The position numbers and the translations under genes were made by a program. 64,000 nt of DNA. Source: Primula veris (lineage: Eukaryota; Streptophyta; Magnoliopsida; Ericales; Primulaceae). Positions 1-10,818 of the stretch are shown here, in pieces. Positions within the stretch are counted from its first letter, which is position 1. Each line of letters begins with the position of its first letter. The notes under the pieces were generated by a model. The model saw only the letters and a list, made by a program, of their open reading frames with translations, was not told where the DNA came from and did not search any database. The DNA is taken from contig OY821747.1 in the NCBI GenBank assembly GCA_963682055.1, forward strand, positions 19,766,258 through 19,830,257, written 5' to 3'.

Positions 1-45
1 GAATCGGCGAAGTAAGTTCATCCTCCTCTCTAGGAAATCATCCTT

Positions 46-635
46 GTAAGGTGAATCTTTTCCAACTAGGTCTTGTTTGTCCTTTAGTTTTATTTTTGAT
101 TATTTCTTGGTATTAGTATGCTTTCAAAATGTTTGATGTTCTAATGTCTGAGTTCTAGAACCCATACCTTCATTGAATCAATAAACCTACATGTTTTAGA
201 GTCCCGATTGCATGCAGTATTAACCAAACCTTATCTCAAATATTTATAACCTAATAAGTTATTCTCTTACTTTCATTGGTTGCTCATGGTTGGATTTTGT
301 ACGGTGTCAAATACTAATAGTCTAGTCATTGTTTTACTTGTTTTTAAAACGGTAATTTTTTCGTACCTGCAGTTGTCTCGTACATGATTTAAATACATAT
401 ACTTTATCATCTCATTCTCATGCCTCTTCTTCATATCGCCTCCATCCCTCCATGTTATTTTTTGTTCTGCTTTCATAATCTCCATCTTAGGGAATATAAG
501 AGAATAGGATAGAATAGAATCTGGAAAGATAAGTGTAAGAATTGAGCAAACGTTTTGTTCTCCTTTTGCTTGCATACAGGTCTTAGGGAATCGGCGAAGT
601 ATGTTCATCTCCCTCTCCAGGAGATCATCCTTCTT
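46..635 (+). repeat. Module B, subtype B1 (reference copy)
   Basis: A 590-bp module. Diagnostic bases are AACTAGGTCTTG at its start, TACATGTTTTAGAG, the longer CTGCAGTTGTCTCGTACATG form near 370, GGGAATATAAGAG near 490, and CAGGTCTTAGGGAATC near 580, which lacks the TTGGCTA heptamer found in B2. The exon-like piece is followed by GTATGT instead of GTAAGT. It contains a PstI-type CTGCAG, a GCATGC and an ATTTAAAT palindrome. Confidence 0.9.
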
Positions 636-822
636 GTAAGGTGAATCTTTTACAACTAGGGTTTGTTTGTTCTTTAGTTTTATTTTTGATTATTTCTTGG
701 TATTTGTATACATATGTTGCATTTCCTTATGTTGCCTTTCTGTTTGTATTCTGTGTAGTCAATGATTGGCTAGGGAATCGGCGAAGTAAGTTCATCTCCT
801 TCTCTAGAAAATCATTCTTCTT
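636..822 (+). repeat. Module A, GGGTTTG subtype (reference copy)
   Basis: A 187-bp module following B1 or B3. Diagnostic bases are ACTAGGGTTTGTTTGTTC and GTATTTGTATACATATG. It ends with TGTGTAG, the exon-like piece at 759-785, GTAAGT at 786-791, and CTTCTCTAGAAAATCATTC. The T-rich strand gives a hydrophobic 61-codon frame from a GTG that I do not regard as coding. Confidence 0.9.
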
Positions 823-828
823 GTAAGG
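752..828 (+). other. Exon-like unit of module A (acceptor-like, 27 bp, donor-like, second donor-like)
   Basis: A T-rich stretch ends in TGTGTAG (752-758). It is followed by a 27-bp piece (759-785) that is much richer in G and C than its surroundings, then GTAAGT (786-791), which matches the plant 5' splice-site consensus, and then GTAAGG at 823. If the second site were used the exon would be 64 nt. The arrangement is repeated in essentially every A module. This is sequence resemblance only; no transcript is shown. Confidence 0.4.
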
Positions 829-1006
829 TGAATCTTTTACAACTAGGGCTTGTTTGTCCTTTAGTTTTATTTTTGATTATTTCTTGGTATTAGTATACTT
901 ATGTTGCATTTCCTTATGATGCCTTTTTGTTTGTATTCTGTGTAGTCTATTATTGGCTAGGGAATCGGCGAAGTAAGTTCATCCCCCTCTGCAGGAAATC
1001 ATCCTT
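823..1006 (+). repeat. Module A, GATGCC subtype (reference copy)
   Basis: A 184-bp module, usually the second A of an A-A pair. It is marked by CCTTATGATGCCTTTTTG and GTCTATTATTGGC, where other A modules have CCTTATGTTGCCTTTCTG and GTCAATGATTGGC. It ends in CATCCTT without the CTT repeat, so the following B starts three bases earlier. Confidence 0.88.
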
Positions 1007-1140
1007 GTAAGGTGAATCTTTTCCAACTAGGGCTTGTTTGCCCTTTAGTTTTATTTTTGATTATTTCTTGGTATTAGTATGCTTTCAAAATGTTTGATGT
1101 TCTAATGTCTGAGTTATAGAACCCATACCTTCATTGAATC

Positions 1141-1146
1141 AATAAA
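1141..1146 (+). promoter_or_regulatory. AATAAA, polyadenylation-signal-like word in module B
   Basis: AATAAA in ATCAATAAACCTAC is present in nearly all B modules, including the truncated last one. It matches the canonical poly(A) signal, but plant signals are loose and AT-rich DNA has many such words. Confidence 0.15.
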
Positions 1147-1448
1147 CCTACATATTTTAGAGTCCCGATTGCATGCAGTATTAACCAAACCTTATCTCAA
1201 ATATTTATAACCTAATCAGTTATTCTCTTACTTTCATTGGTTGCTCATGGTTGGATTTTGTACGGGGTCAAATATTAATAGTCTAGTCATTGTTTTACTT
1301 GTTTTCAAAACGGTAATTTTTTCGTACCTGCAGACGTACATCATTTAAATACAAATACTTTATCATCTCATTCTCATGCCTCTTCTTCATATCCCCTCCA
1401 TCCCTCCATGTTATTTTTTTTTCTGTTTTCATAATCTCCATCTTAGGG

Positions 1449-1456
1449 TATATAAG
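1449..1456 (+). promoter_or_regulatory. TATATAAG, TATA-box-like word in module B
   Basis: Most B modules carry TATATAAG before AGAATAGG; B1 modules have AATATAAG and several modules at 38-52 kb have TATATATAAG. It matches the plant TATA consensus, about 80 bp upstream of the exon-like piece. In DNA this AT-rich a chance match is likely, so promoter activity is not supported on its own. Confidence 0.2.
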
Positions 1457-1527
1457 AGAATAGGATAGAATAGAATCTGGAAAGATAAGAGTAAGAATTG
1501 AGCAAATGTTTTGTTCTCCTTTTGCTT

Positions 1528-1604
1528 GCATACAGGTCTTATTGGCTAGGGAATCGGCGAAGTAAGTTCATCTCCCTCTCCAGGAAATCATCCTTCTTGT
1601 AAGG
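1528..1604 (+). other. Exon-like unit of module B
   Basis: A T-rich tract (TTTTGTTCTCCTTTTGCTT) is followed by GCATACAG (1528-1535), a 26-bp piece (1536-1561) ending in the same AATCGGCGAA as in A, then GTAAGT at 1562 and GTAAGG at 1599. The acceptor-like word differs from that of A while the 3' half of the piece is shared. In B4 modules the word is changed to GCATAGAG. Confidence 0.4.
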
Positions 1605-1797
1605 TGAATCTTTTACAACGAGGGCTTGTTTGTCCTTTAGTTTTATTTTTGATTATTTCTTGGTAATACTATACTTATGTTGCATATACTTATGTTGCAT
1701 TTCCTTATGTTGCCTTTCTGTTTGTATTCTGTTTAGTCAATGATTGGCTAGGGAATCGGCGAAGTAAGTTCATCCTCCTCTCTAGGAAATCATCCTT
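1599..1797 (+). repeat. Module A, long form with internal 13-bp duplication
   Basis: A 199-bp module found after B2. It starts with CAACGAGGGCTTG and contains a direct duplication of ACTTATGTTGCAT (near 1673-1698), which explains its extra length. It recurs at about 3351, 7014, 10677, 14340 and 17048. Confidence 0.88.
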
Positions 1798-3492
1798 GTA
1801 AGGTGAATCTTTTCCAACTAGGTCTTGTTTGTCCTTTAGTTTTATTTTTGATTATTTCTTGGTATTAGTATGCTTTCAAAATGTTTGATGTTCTAATGTC
1901 TGAGTTCTAGAACCCATACCTTCATTGAATCAATAAACCTACATGTTTTAGAGTCCCGATTGCATGCAGTATTAACCAAACCTTATCTCAAATATTTATA
2001 ACCTAATAAGTTATTCTCTTACTTTCATTGGTTGCTCATGGTTGGATTTTGTACGGTGTCAAATACTAATAGTCTAGTCATTGTTTTACTTGTTTTTAAA
2101 ACGGTAATTTTTTCGTACCTGCAGTTGTCTCGTACATGATTTAAATACATATACTTTATCATCTCATTCTCATGCCTCTTCTTCATATCGCCTCCATCCC
2201 TCCATGTTATTTTTTGTTCTGCTTTCATAATCTCCATCTTAGGGAATATAAGAGAATAGGATAGAATAGAATCTGGAAAGATAAGTGTAAGAATTGAGCA
2301 AACGTTTTGTTCTCCTTTTGCTTGCATACAGGTCTTAGGGAATCGGCGAAGTATGTTCATCTCCCTCTCCAGGAGATCATCCTTCTTGTAAGGTGAATCT
2401 TTTACAACTAGGGTTTGTTTGTTCTTTAGTTTTATTTTTGATTATTTCTTGGTATTTGTATACATATGTTGCATTTCCTTATGTTGCCTTTCTGTTTGTA
2501 TTCTGTGTAGTCAATGATTGGCTAGGGAATCGGCGAAGTAAGTTCATCTCCTTCTCTAGAAAATCATTCTTCTTGTAAGGTGAATCTTTTACAACTAGGG
2601 CTTGTTTGTCCTTTAGTTTTATTTTTGATTATTTCTTGGTATTAGTATACTTATGTTGCATTTCCTTATGATGCCTTTTTGTTTGTATTCTGTGTAGTCT
2701 ATTATTGGCTAGGGAATCGGCGAAGTAAGTTCATCCCCCTCTGCAGGAAATCATCCTTGTAAGGTGAATCTTTTCCAACTAGGGCTTGTTTGCCCTTTAG
2801 TTTTATTTTTGATTATTTCTTGGTATTAGTATGCTTTCAAAATGTTTGATGTTCTAATGTCTGAGTTATAGAACCCATACCTTCATTGAATCAATAAACC
2901 TACATATTTTAGAGTCCCGATTGCATGCAGTATTAACCAAACCTTATCTCAAATATTTATAACCTAATCAGTTATTCTCTTACTTTCATTGGTTGCTCAT
3001 GGTTGGATTTTGTACGGGGTCAAATATTAATAGTCTAGTCATTGTTTTACTTGTTTTCAAAACGGTAATTTTTTCGTACCTGCAGACGTACATCATTTAA
3101 ATACAAATACTTTATCATCTCATTCTCATGCCTCTTCTTCATATCCCCTCCATCCCTCCATGTTATTTTTTTTTCTGTTTTCATAATCTCCATCTTAGGG
3201 TATATAAGAGAATAGGATAGAATAGAATCTGGAAAGATAAGAGTAAGAATTGAGCAAATGTTTTGTTCTCCTTTTGCTTGCATACAGGTCTTATTGGCTA
3301 GGGAATCGGCGAAGTAAGTTCATCTCCCTCTCCAGGAAATCATCCTTCTTGTAAGGTGAATCTTTTACAACGAGGGCTTGTTTGTCCTTTAGTTTTATTT
3401 TTGATTATTTCTTGGTAATACTATACTTATGTTGCATATACTTATGTTGCATTTCCTTATGTTGCCTTTCTGTTTGTATTCTGTGTAGTCAA
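1741..3492 (+). repeat. 1,752-bp higher-order unit, copy 2
   Basis: Second B1-A-A-B2-A unit, nearly identical to the preceding one, with B modules at 1798 and 2759. This order is also the backbone of the following 3,663-bp units, which can be derived from it by adding two B3-A-A sets between the second A and B2. Confidence 0.95.
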
Positions 3493-6400
3493 TGATTGGC
3501 TAGGGAATCGGCGAAGTAAGTTCATCCTCCTCTCTAGGAAATCATCCTTGTAAGGTGAATCTTTTCCAACTAGGTCTTGTTTGTCCTTTAGTTTTATTTT
3601 TGATTATTTCTTGGTATTAGTATGCTTTCAAAATGTTTGATGTTCTAATGTCTGAGTTCTAGAACCCATACCTTCATTGAATCAATAAACCTACATGTTT
3701 TAGAGTCCCGATTGCATGCAGTATTAACCAAACCTTATCTCAAATATTTATAACCTAATAAGTTATTCTCTTACTTTCATTGGTTGCTCATGGTTGGATT
3801 TTGTACGGTGTCAAATACTAATAGTCTAGTCATTGTTTTACTTGTTTTTAAAACGGTAATTTTTTCGTACCTGCAGTTGTCTCGTACATGATTTAAATAC
3901 ATATACTTTATCATCTCATTCTCATGCCTCTTCTTCATATCGCCTCCATCCCTCCATGTTATTTTTTGTTCTGCTTTCATAATCTCCATCTTAGGGAATA
4001 TAAGAGAATAGGATAGAATAGAATCTGGAAAGATAAGTGTAAGAATTGAGCAAACGTTTTGTTCTCCTTTTGCTTGCATACAGGTCTTAGGGAATCGGCG
4101 AAGTATGTTCATCTCCCTCTCCAGGAGATCATCCTTCTTGTAAGGTGAATCTTTTACAACTAGGGTTTGTTTGTTCTTTAGTTTTATTTTTGATTATTTC
4201 TTGGTATTTGTATACATATGTTGCATTTCCTTATGTTGCCTTTCTGTTTGTATTCTGTGTAGTCAATGATTGGCTAGGGAATCGGCGAAGTAAGTTATCT
4301 CCTTCTCTAGAAAATCATTCTTCTTGTAAGGTGAATCTTTTACAACTAGGGCTTGTTTGTCCTTTAGTTTTATTTTTGATTATTTCTTGGTATTAGTATA
4401 CTTATGTTGCATTTCCTTATGATGCCTTTTTGTTTGTATTCTGTGTAGTCTATTATTGGCTAGGGAATCGGCGAAGTAAGTTCATCCCCCTCTCCAGGAA
4501 ATCATCCTTGTAAGGTGAATCTTTTCCAACTAGGGCTTGTTTGTCCTTTAGTTTTATTTTTGATTATTTCTTGGTATTAATATGCTTTCAAAATGTTTGA
4601 TGTTCTAATGTCTGAGTTCTAGAACCCATACCTTCATTGAATCAATAAACCTACATATTTTAGAGTCCCGATTGCATGCAGTGTTAACCAAACATTATCT
4701 CAAATATTTAAAACCTAATCAGTTATTCTCTTACTTTCATTGGTTGCTCATGGTTGGATTTTGTACGGTGCCAAATATTAATAGTCTAGTCATTGTTTTA
4801 CTTGTTTTTAAAACGGTAATTTTTTCGTACCTGGAGACGTACATCATTTAAATACATATATTTTATCATCTCATTCTCATGCCTCTTCTTCATATCCCCT
4901 CCATCCCTCCGTATTATTTTATGTTCTGCTTTCATAATCTCCATCTTAGGGTATATAAGAGAATAGGATAGAATAGAATCTGGAAAGATAAGAGTAAGAA
5001 TTGAGCAAACGTTTTGTTCTCCTTATGCTTGCATACAGGTCTTAGGGAATCGGCGAAGTATGTTCATCTCGCTCTCCAGGAGATCATCCTTCTTGTAAGG
5101 TGAATCTTTTACAACTAGGGTTTGTTTGTTCTTTAGTTTTATTTTTGATTATTTCTTGGTATTTGTATACATATGTTGCATTTCCTTATGTTGCCTTTCT
5201 GTTTGTATTCTGTGTAGTCAATGATTGGCTAGGGAATCGGCGAAGTAAGTTCATCTCCTTCTCTAGAAAATCATTCTTCTTGTAAGGTGAATCTTTTACA
5301 ACTAGGGCTTGTTTGTCCTTTAGTTTTATTTTTGATTATTTCTTGGTATTAGTATACTTATGTTGCATTTCCTTATGATGCCTTTTTGTTTGTATTCTGT
5401 GTAGTCTATTATTGGCTAGGGAATCGGCGAAGTAAGTTCATCCCCCTCTCCAGGAAATCATCCTTGTAAGGTGAATCTTTTCCAACTAGGGCTTGTTTGT
5501 CCTTTAGTTTTATTTTTGATTATTTCTTGGTATTAATATGCTTTCAAAATGTTTGATGTTCTAATGTCTGAGTTCTAGAACCCATACCTTCATTGAATCA
5601 ATAAACCTACATATTTTAGAGTCCCGATTGCATGCAGTGTTAACCAAACATTATCTCAAATATTTAAAACCTAATCAGTTATTCTCTTACTTTCATTGGT
5701 TACTCATGGTTGGATTTTGTACGGTGTCAAATATTAATAGTCTAGTCATTGTTTTACTTGTTTTTAAAACGGTAATTTTTTCGTACCTGGAGACGTACAT
5801 CATTTAAATACATATATTTTATCATCTCATTCTCATGCCTCTTCTTCATATCCCCTCCATCCCTCCGTATTATTTTATGTTCTGCTTTCATAATCTCCAT
5901 CTTAGGGTATATAAGAGAATAGGATAGAATAGAATCTGGAAAGATAAGAGTAAGAATTGAGCAAACGTTTTGTTCTCCTTATGCTTGCATACAGGTCTTA
6001 GGGAATCGGCGAAGTATGTTCATCTCCCTCTCCAGGAGATCATCCTTCTTGTAAGGTGAATCTTTTACAACTAGGGTTTGTTTGTTCTTTAGTTTTATTT
6101 TTGATTATTTCTTGGTATTTGTATACATATGTTGCATTTCCTTATGTTGCCTTTCTGTTTGTATTCTGTGTAGTCAATGATTGGCTAGGGAATCGGCGAA
6201 GTAAGTTCATCTCCTTCTCTAGAAAATCATTCTTCTTGTAAGGTGAATCTTTTACAACTAGGGCTTGTTTGTCCTTTAGTTTTATTTTTGATTATTTCTT
6301 GGTATTAGTATACTTATGTTGCATTTCCTTATGATGCCTTTTTGTTTGTATTCTGTGTAGTCTATTATTGGCTAGGGAATCGGCGAAGTAAGTTCATCCC

Positions 6401-7155
6401 CCTCTGCAGGAAATCATCCTTGTAAGGTGAATCTTTTCCAACTAGGGCTTGTTTGCCCTTTAGTTTTATTTTTGATTATTTCTTGGTATTAGTATGCTTT
6501 CAAAATGTTTGATGTTCTAATGTCTGAGTTATAGAACCCATACCTTCATTGAATCAATAAACCTACATATTTTAGAGTCCCGATTGCATGCAGTATTAAC
6601 CAAACCTTATCTCAAATATTTATAACCTAATCAGTTATTCTCTTACTTTCATTGGTTGCTCATGGTTGGATTTTGTACGGGGTCAAATATTAATAGTCTA
6701 GTCATTGTTTTACTTGTTTTCAAAACGGTAATTTTTTCGTACCTGCAGACGTACATCATTTAAATACAAATACTTTATCATCTCATTCTCATGCCTCTTC
6801 TTCATATCCCCTCCATCCCTCCATGTTATTTTTTTTTCTGTTTTCATAATCTCCATCTTAGGGTATATAAGAGAATAGGATAGAATAGAATCTGGAAAGA
6901 TAAGAGTAAGAATTGAGCAAATGTTTTGTTCTCCTTTTGCTTGCATACAGGTCTTATTGGCTAGGGAATCGGCGAAGTAAGTTCATCTCCCTCTCCAGGA
7001 AATCATCCTTCTTGTAAGGTGAATCTTTTACAACGAGGGCTTGTTTGTCCTTTAGTTTTATTTTTGATTATTTCTTGGTAATACTATACTTATGTTGCAT
7101 ATACTTATGTTGCATTTCCTTATGTTGCCTTTCTGTTTGTATTCTGTGTAGTCAA
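3493..7155 (+). repeat. 3,663-bp higher-order unit, copy 1
   Basis: Module order is B1-A-A-B3-A-A-B3-A-A-B2-A, with B starts at 3550, 4510, 5466 and 6422. The unit equals the 1,752-bp order plus two B3-A-A sets of 955 and 956 bp. Inside the unit the two B3-A-A sets differ slightly from one another (for example GGTTGCTCATGG against GGTTACTCATGG), and those differences recur in the next unit, so the whole 3,663-bp block was duplicated as one piece. Confidence 0.95.
4510..5094 (+). repeat. Module B, subtype B3 (reference copy)
   Basis: A 585-bp module. Diagnostic bases are TATTAATATGCTTTC, GCAGTGTTAACCAAACATTATC, AATATTTAAAACC, CTGGAGACG in place of CTGCAGACG (the PstI-type site is lost), CCTCCGTATTATTTTATG and CTCCTTATGCTTGCAT. 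The last change creates a stop three codons into the minus-strand open frame that other B modules carry. Confidence 0.9.
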
Positions 7156-10100
7156 TGATTGGCTAGGGAATCGGCGAAGTAAGTTCATCCTCCTCTCTAG
7201 GAAATCATCCTTGTAAGGTGAATCTTTTCCAACTAGGTCTTGTTTGTCCTTTAGTTTTATTTTTGATTATTTCTTGGTATTAGTATGCTTTCAAAATGTT
7301 TGATGTTCTAATGTCTGAGTTCTAGAACCCATACCTTCATTGAATCAATAAACCTACATGTTTTAGAGTCCCGATTGCATGCAGTATTAACCAAACCTTA
7401 TCTCAAATATTTATAACCTAATAAGTTATTCTCTTACTTTCATTGGTTGCTCATGGTTGGATTTTGTACGGTGTCAAATACTAATAGTCTAGTCATTGTT
7501 TTACTTGTTTTTAAAACGGTAATTTTTTCGTACCTGCAGTTGTCTCGTACATGATTTAAATACATATACTTTATCATCTCATTCTCATGCCTCTTCTTCA
7601 TATCGCCTCCATCCCTCCATGTTATTTTTTGTTCTGCTTTCATAATCTCCATCTTAGGGAATATAAGAGAATAGGATAGAATAGAATCTGGAAAGATAAG
7701 TGTAAGAATTGAGCAAACGTTTTGTTCTCCTTTTGCTTGCATACAGGTCTTAGGGAATCGGCGAAGTATGTTCATCTCCCTCTCCAGGAGATCATCCTTC
7801 TTGTAAGGTGAATCTTTTACAACTAGGGTTTGTTTGTTCTTTAGTTTTATTTTTGATTATTTCTTGGTATTTGTATACATATGTTGCATTTCCTTATGTT
7901 GCCTTTCTGTTTGTATTCTGTGTAGTCAATGATTGGCTAGGGAATCGGCGAAGTAAGTTATCTCCTTCTCTAGAAAATCATTCTTCTTGTAAGGTGAATC
8001 TTTTACAACTAGGGCTTGTTTGTCCTTTAGTTTTATTTTTGATTATTTCTTGGTATTAGTATACTTATGTTGCATTTCCTTATGATGCCTTTTTGTTTGT
8101 ATTCTGTGTAGTCTATTATTGGCTAGGGAATCGGCGAAGTAAGTTCATCCCCCTCTCCAGGAAATCATCCTTGTAAGGTGAATCTTTTCCAACTAGGGCT
8201 TGTTTGTCCTTTAGTTTTATTTTTGATTATTTCTTGGTATTAATATGCTTTCAAAATGTTTGATGTTCTAATGTCTGAGTTCTAGAACCCATACCTTCAT
8301 TGAATCAATAAACCTACATATTTTAGAGTCCCGATTGCATGCAGTGTTAACCAAACATTATCTCAAATATTTAAAACCTAATCAGTTATTCTCTTACTTT
8401 CATTGGTTGCTCATGGTTGGATTTTGTACGGTGCCAAATATTAATAGTCTAGTCATTGTTTTACTTGTTTTTAAAACGGTAATTTTTTCGTACCTGGAGA
8501 CGTACATCATTTAAATACATATATTTTATCATCTCATTCTCATGCCTCTTCTTCATATCCCCTCCATCCCTCCGTATTATTTTATGTTCTGCTTTCATAA
8601 TCTCCATCTTAGGGTATATAAGAGAATAGGATAGAATAGAATCTGGAAAGATAAGAGTAAGAATTGAGCAAACGTTTTGTTCTCCTTATGCTTGCATACA
8701 GGTCTTAGGGAATCGGCGAAGTATGTTCATCTCGCTCTCCAGGAGATCATCCTTCTTGTAAGGTGAATCTTTTACAACTAGGGTTTGTTTGTTCTTTAGT
8801 TTTATTTTTGATTATTTCTTGGTATTTGTATACATATGTTGCATTTCCTTATGTTGCCTTTCTGTTTGTATTCTGTGTAGTCAATGATTGGCTAGGGAAT
8901 CGGCGAAGTAAGTTCATCTCCTTCTCTAGAAAATCATTCTTCTTGTAAGGTGAATCTTTTACAACTAGGGCTTGTTTGTCCTTTAGTTTTATTTTTGATT
9001 ATTTCTTGGTATTAGTATACTTATGTTGCATTTCCTTATGATGCCTTTTTGTTTGTATTCTGTGTAGTCTATTATTGGCTAGGGAATCGGCGAAGTAAGT
9101 TCATCCCCCTCTCCAGGAAATCATCCTTGTAAGGTGAATCTTTTCCAACTAGGGCTTGTTTGTCCTTTAGTTTTATTTTTGATTATTTCTTGGTATTAAT
9201 ATGCTTTCAAAATGTTTGATGTTCTAATGTCTGAGTTCTAGAACCCATACCTTCATTGAATCAATAAACCTACATATTTTAGAGTCCCGATTGCATGCAG
9301 TGTTAACCAAACATTATCTCAAATATTTAAAACCTAATCAGTTATTCTCTTACTTTCATTGGTTACTCATGGTTGGATTTTGTACGGTGTCAAATATTAA
9401 TAGTCTAGTCATTGTTTTACTTGTTTTTAAAACGGTAATTTTTTCGTACCTGGAGACGTACATCATTTAAATACATATATTTTATCATCTCATTCTCATG
9501 CCTCTTCTTCATATCCCCTCCATCCCTCCGTATTATTTTATGTTCTGCTTTCATAATCTCCATCTTAGGGTATATAAGAGAATAGGATAGAATAGAATCT
9601 GGAAAGATAAGAGTAAGAATTGAGCAAACGTTTTGTTCTCCTTATGCTTGCATACAGGTCTTAGGGAATCGGCGAAGTATGTTCATCTCCCTCTCCAGGA
9701 GATCATCCTTCTTGTAAGGTGAATCTTTTACAACTAGGGTTTGTTTGTTCTTTAGTTTTATTTTTGATTATTTCTTGGTATTTGTATACATATGTTGCAT
9801 TTCCTTATGTTGCCTTTCTGTTTGTATTCTGTGTAGTCAATGATTGGCTAGGGAATCGGCGAAGTAAGTTCATCTCCTTCTCTAGAAAATCATTCTTCTT
9901 GTAAGGTGAATCTTTTACAACTAGGGCTTGTTTGTCCTTTAGTTTTATTTTTGATTATTTCTTGGTATTAGTATACTTATGTTGCATTTCCTTATGATGC
10001 CTTTTTGTTTGTATTCTGTGTAGTCTATTATTGGCTAGGGAATCGGCGAAGTAAGTTCATCCCCCTCTGCAGGAAATCATCCTTGTAAGGTGAATCTTTT

Positions 10101-10818
10101 CCAACTAGGGCTTGTTTGCCCTTTAGTTTTATTTTTGATTATTTCTTGGTATTAGTATGCTTTCAAAATGTTTGATGTTCTAATGTCTGAGTTATAGAAC
10201 CCATACCTTCATTGAATCAATAAACCTACATATTTTAGAGTCCCGATTGCATGCAGTATTAACCAAACCTTATCTCAAATATTTATAACCTAATCAGTTA
10301 TTCTCTTACTTTCATTGGTTGCTCATGGTTGGATTTTGTACGGGGTCAAATATTAATAGTCTAGTCATTGTTTTACTTGTTTTCAAAACGGTAATTTTTT
10401 CGTACCTGCAGACGTACATCATTTAAATACAAATACTTTATCATCTCATTCTCATGCCTCTTCTTCATATCCCCTCCATCCCTCCATGTTATTTTTTTTT
10501 CTGTTTTCATAATCTCCATCTTAGGGTATATAAGAGAATAGGATAGAATAGAATCTGGAAAGATAAGAGTAAGAATTGAGCAAATGTTTTGTTCTCCTTT
10601 TGCTTGCATACAGGTCTTATTGGCTAGGGAATCGGCGAAGTAAGTTCATCTCCCTCTCCAGGAAATCATCCTTCTTGTAAGGTGAATCTTTTACAACGAG
10701 GGCTTGTTTGTTCTTTAGTTTTATTTTTGATTATTTCTTGGTAATACTATACTTATGTTGCATATACTTATGTTGCATTTCCTTATGTTGCCTTTCTGTT
10801 TGTATTCTGTGTAGTCAA
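7156..10818 (+). repeat. 3,663-bp higher-order unit, copy 2
   Basis: Same eleven-module order as the previous unit, with B starts at 7213, 8173, 9129 and 10085. It keeps the same private bases in each module position, including the shortened AAGTTATCTCC form (missing TC) near 7955, matching the one near 4293. Near 10709 the A module reads TTTGTTCTTTAG where copy 1 has TTTGTCCTTTAG. Confidence 0.95.

Larger units (their letters stand above)
1077..1533 (+). repeat. B-specific 457-bp middle segment with imperfect inverted ends
   Basis: A and B modules are alike before this segment and after it. The segment starts GTATGCTTTCAAAA and ends TTTTGCTTGCATAC; the reverse complement of the end is GTATGCAAGCAAAA, 11 of 14 bases identical to the start. 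This could be the remnant of a small inverted-repeat transposon captured by one A-type module before amplification. Against this, A has about 80 bp of its own at the same place, so it is not a clean insertion, and no target duplication is obvious. Confidence 0.35.
1007..1598 (+). repeat. Module B, subtype B2 (reference copy)
   Basis: A 592-bp module. Diagnostic bases are GTTTGCCCTTTAG, GAGTTATAGAACC, TACGGGGTCAAATATT, TTGTTTTCAAAACGG, CTGCAGACGTACATC, ACAAATACTTTATC and an eight-T run (TTATTTTTTTTCTG). It keeps TTGGCTA before GGGAATCGG. The middle 1077-1533 is absent from A modules. Confidence 0.9.
1..1740 (+). repeat. 1,752-bp higher-order unit, copy 1 (first ~12 bp outside window)
   Basis: Module order is B1-A-A-B2-A, with module starts at 46, 636, 823, 1007 and 1599. 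Its lengths (590, 187, 184, 592 and 199) add up to 1,752. It repeats at 1741-3492; the clearest difference I noticed is GTTTAGTC near 1730 against GTGTAGTC near 3482. Confidence 0.95.

Noticed and set aside
641..826. Recurrent plus-strand hydrophobic frame of 61-92 codons in A modules
   Set aside because: It starts at GTG, its hydrophobicity follows directly from T-rich DNA, and single small indels extend it to 83 or 92 codons in some copies. No sign of selection on the protein.
1295..1531. Recurrent minus-strand open frame of 60-111 codons in B modules (MQAKGEQN...)
   Set aside because: It recurs only because the DNA recurs. It is broken in all B3 modules by a TAA three codons after the start, its ends shift with every small indel, and most differences between copies change the amino acid. 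No domain is recognisable.
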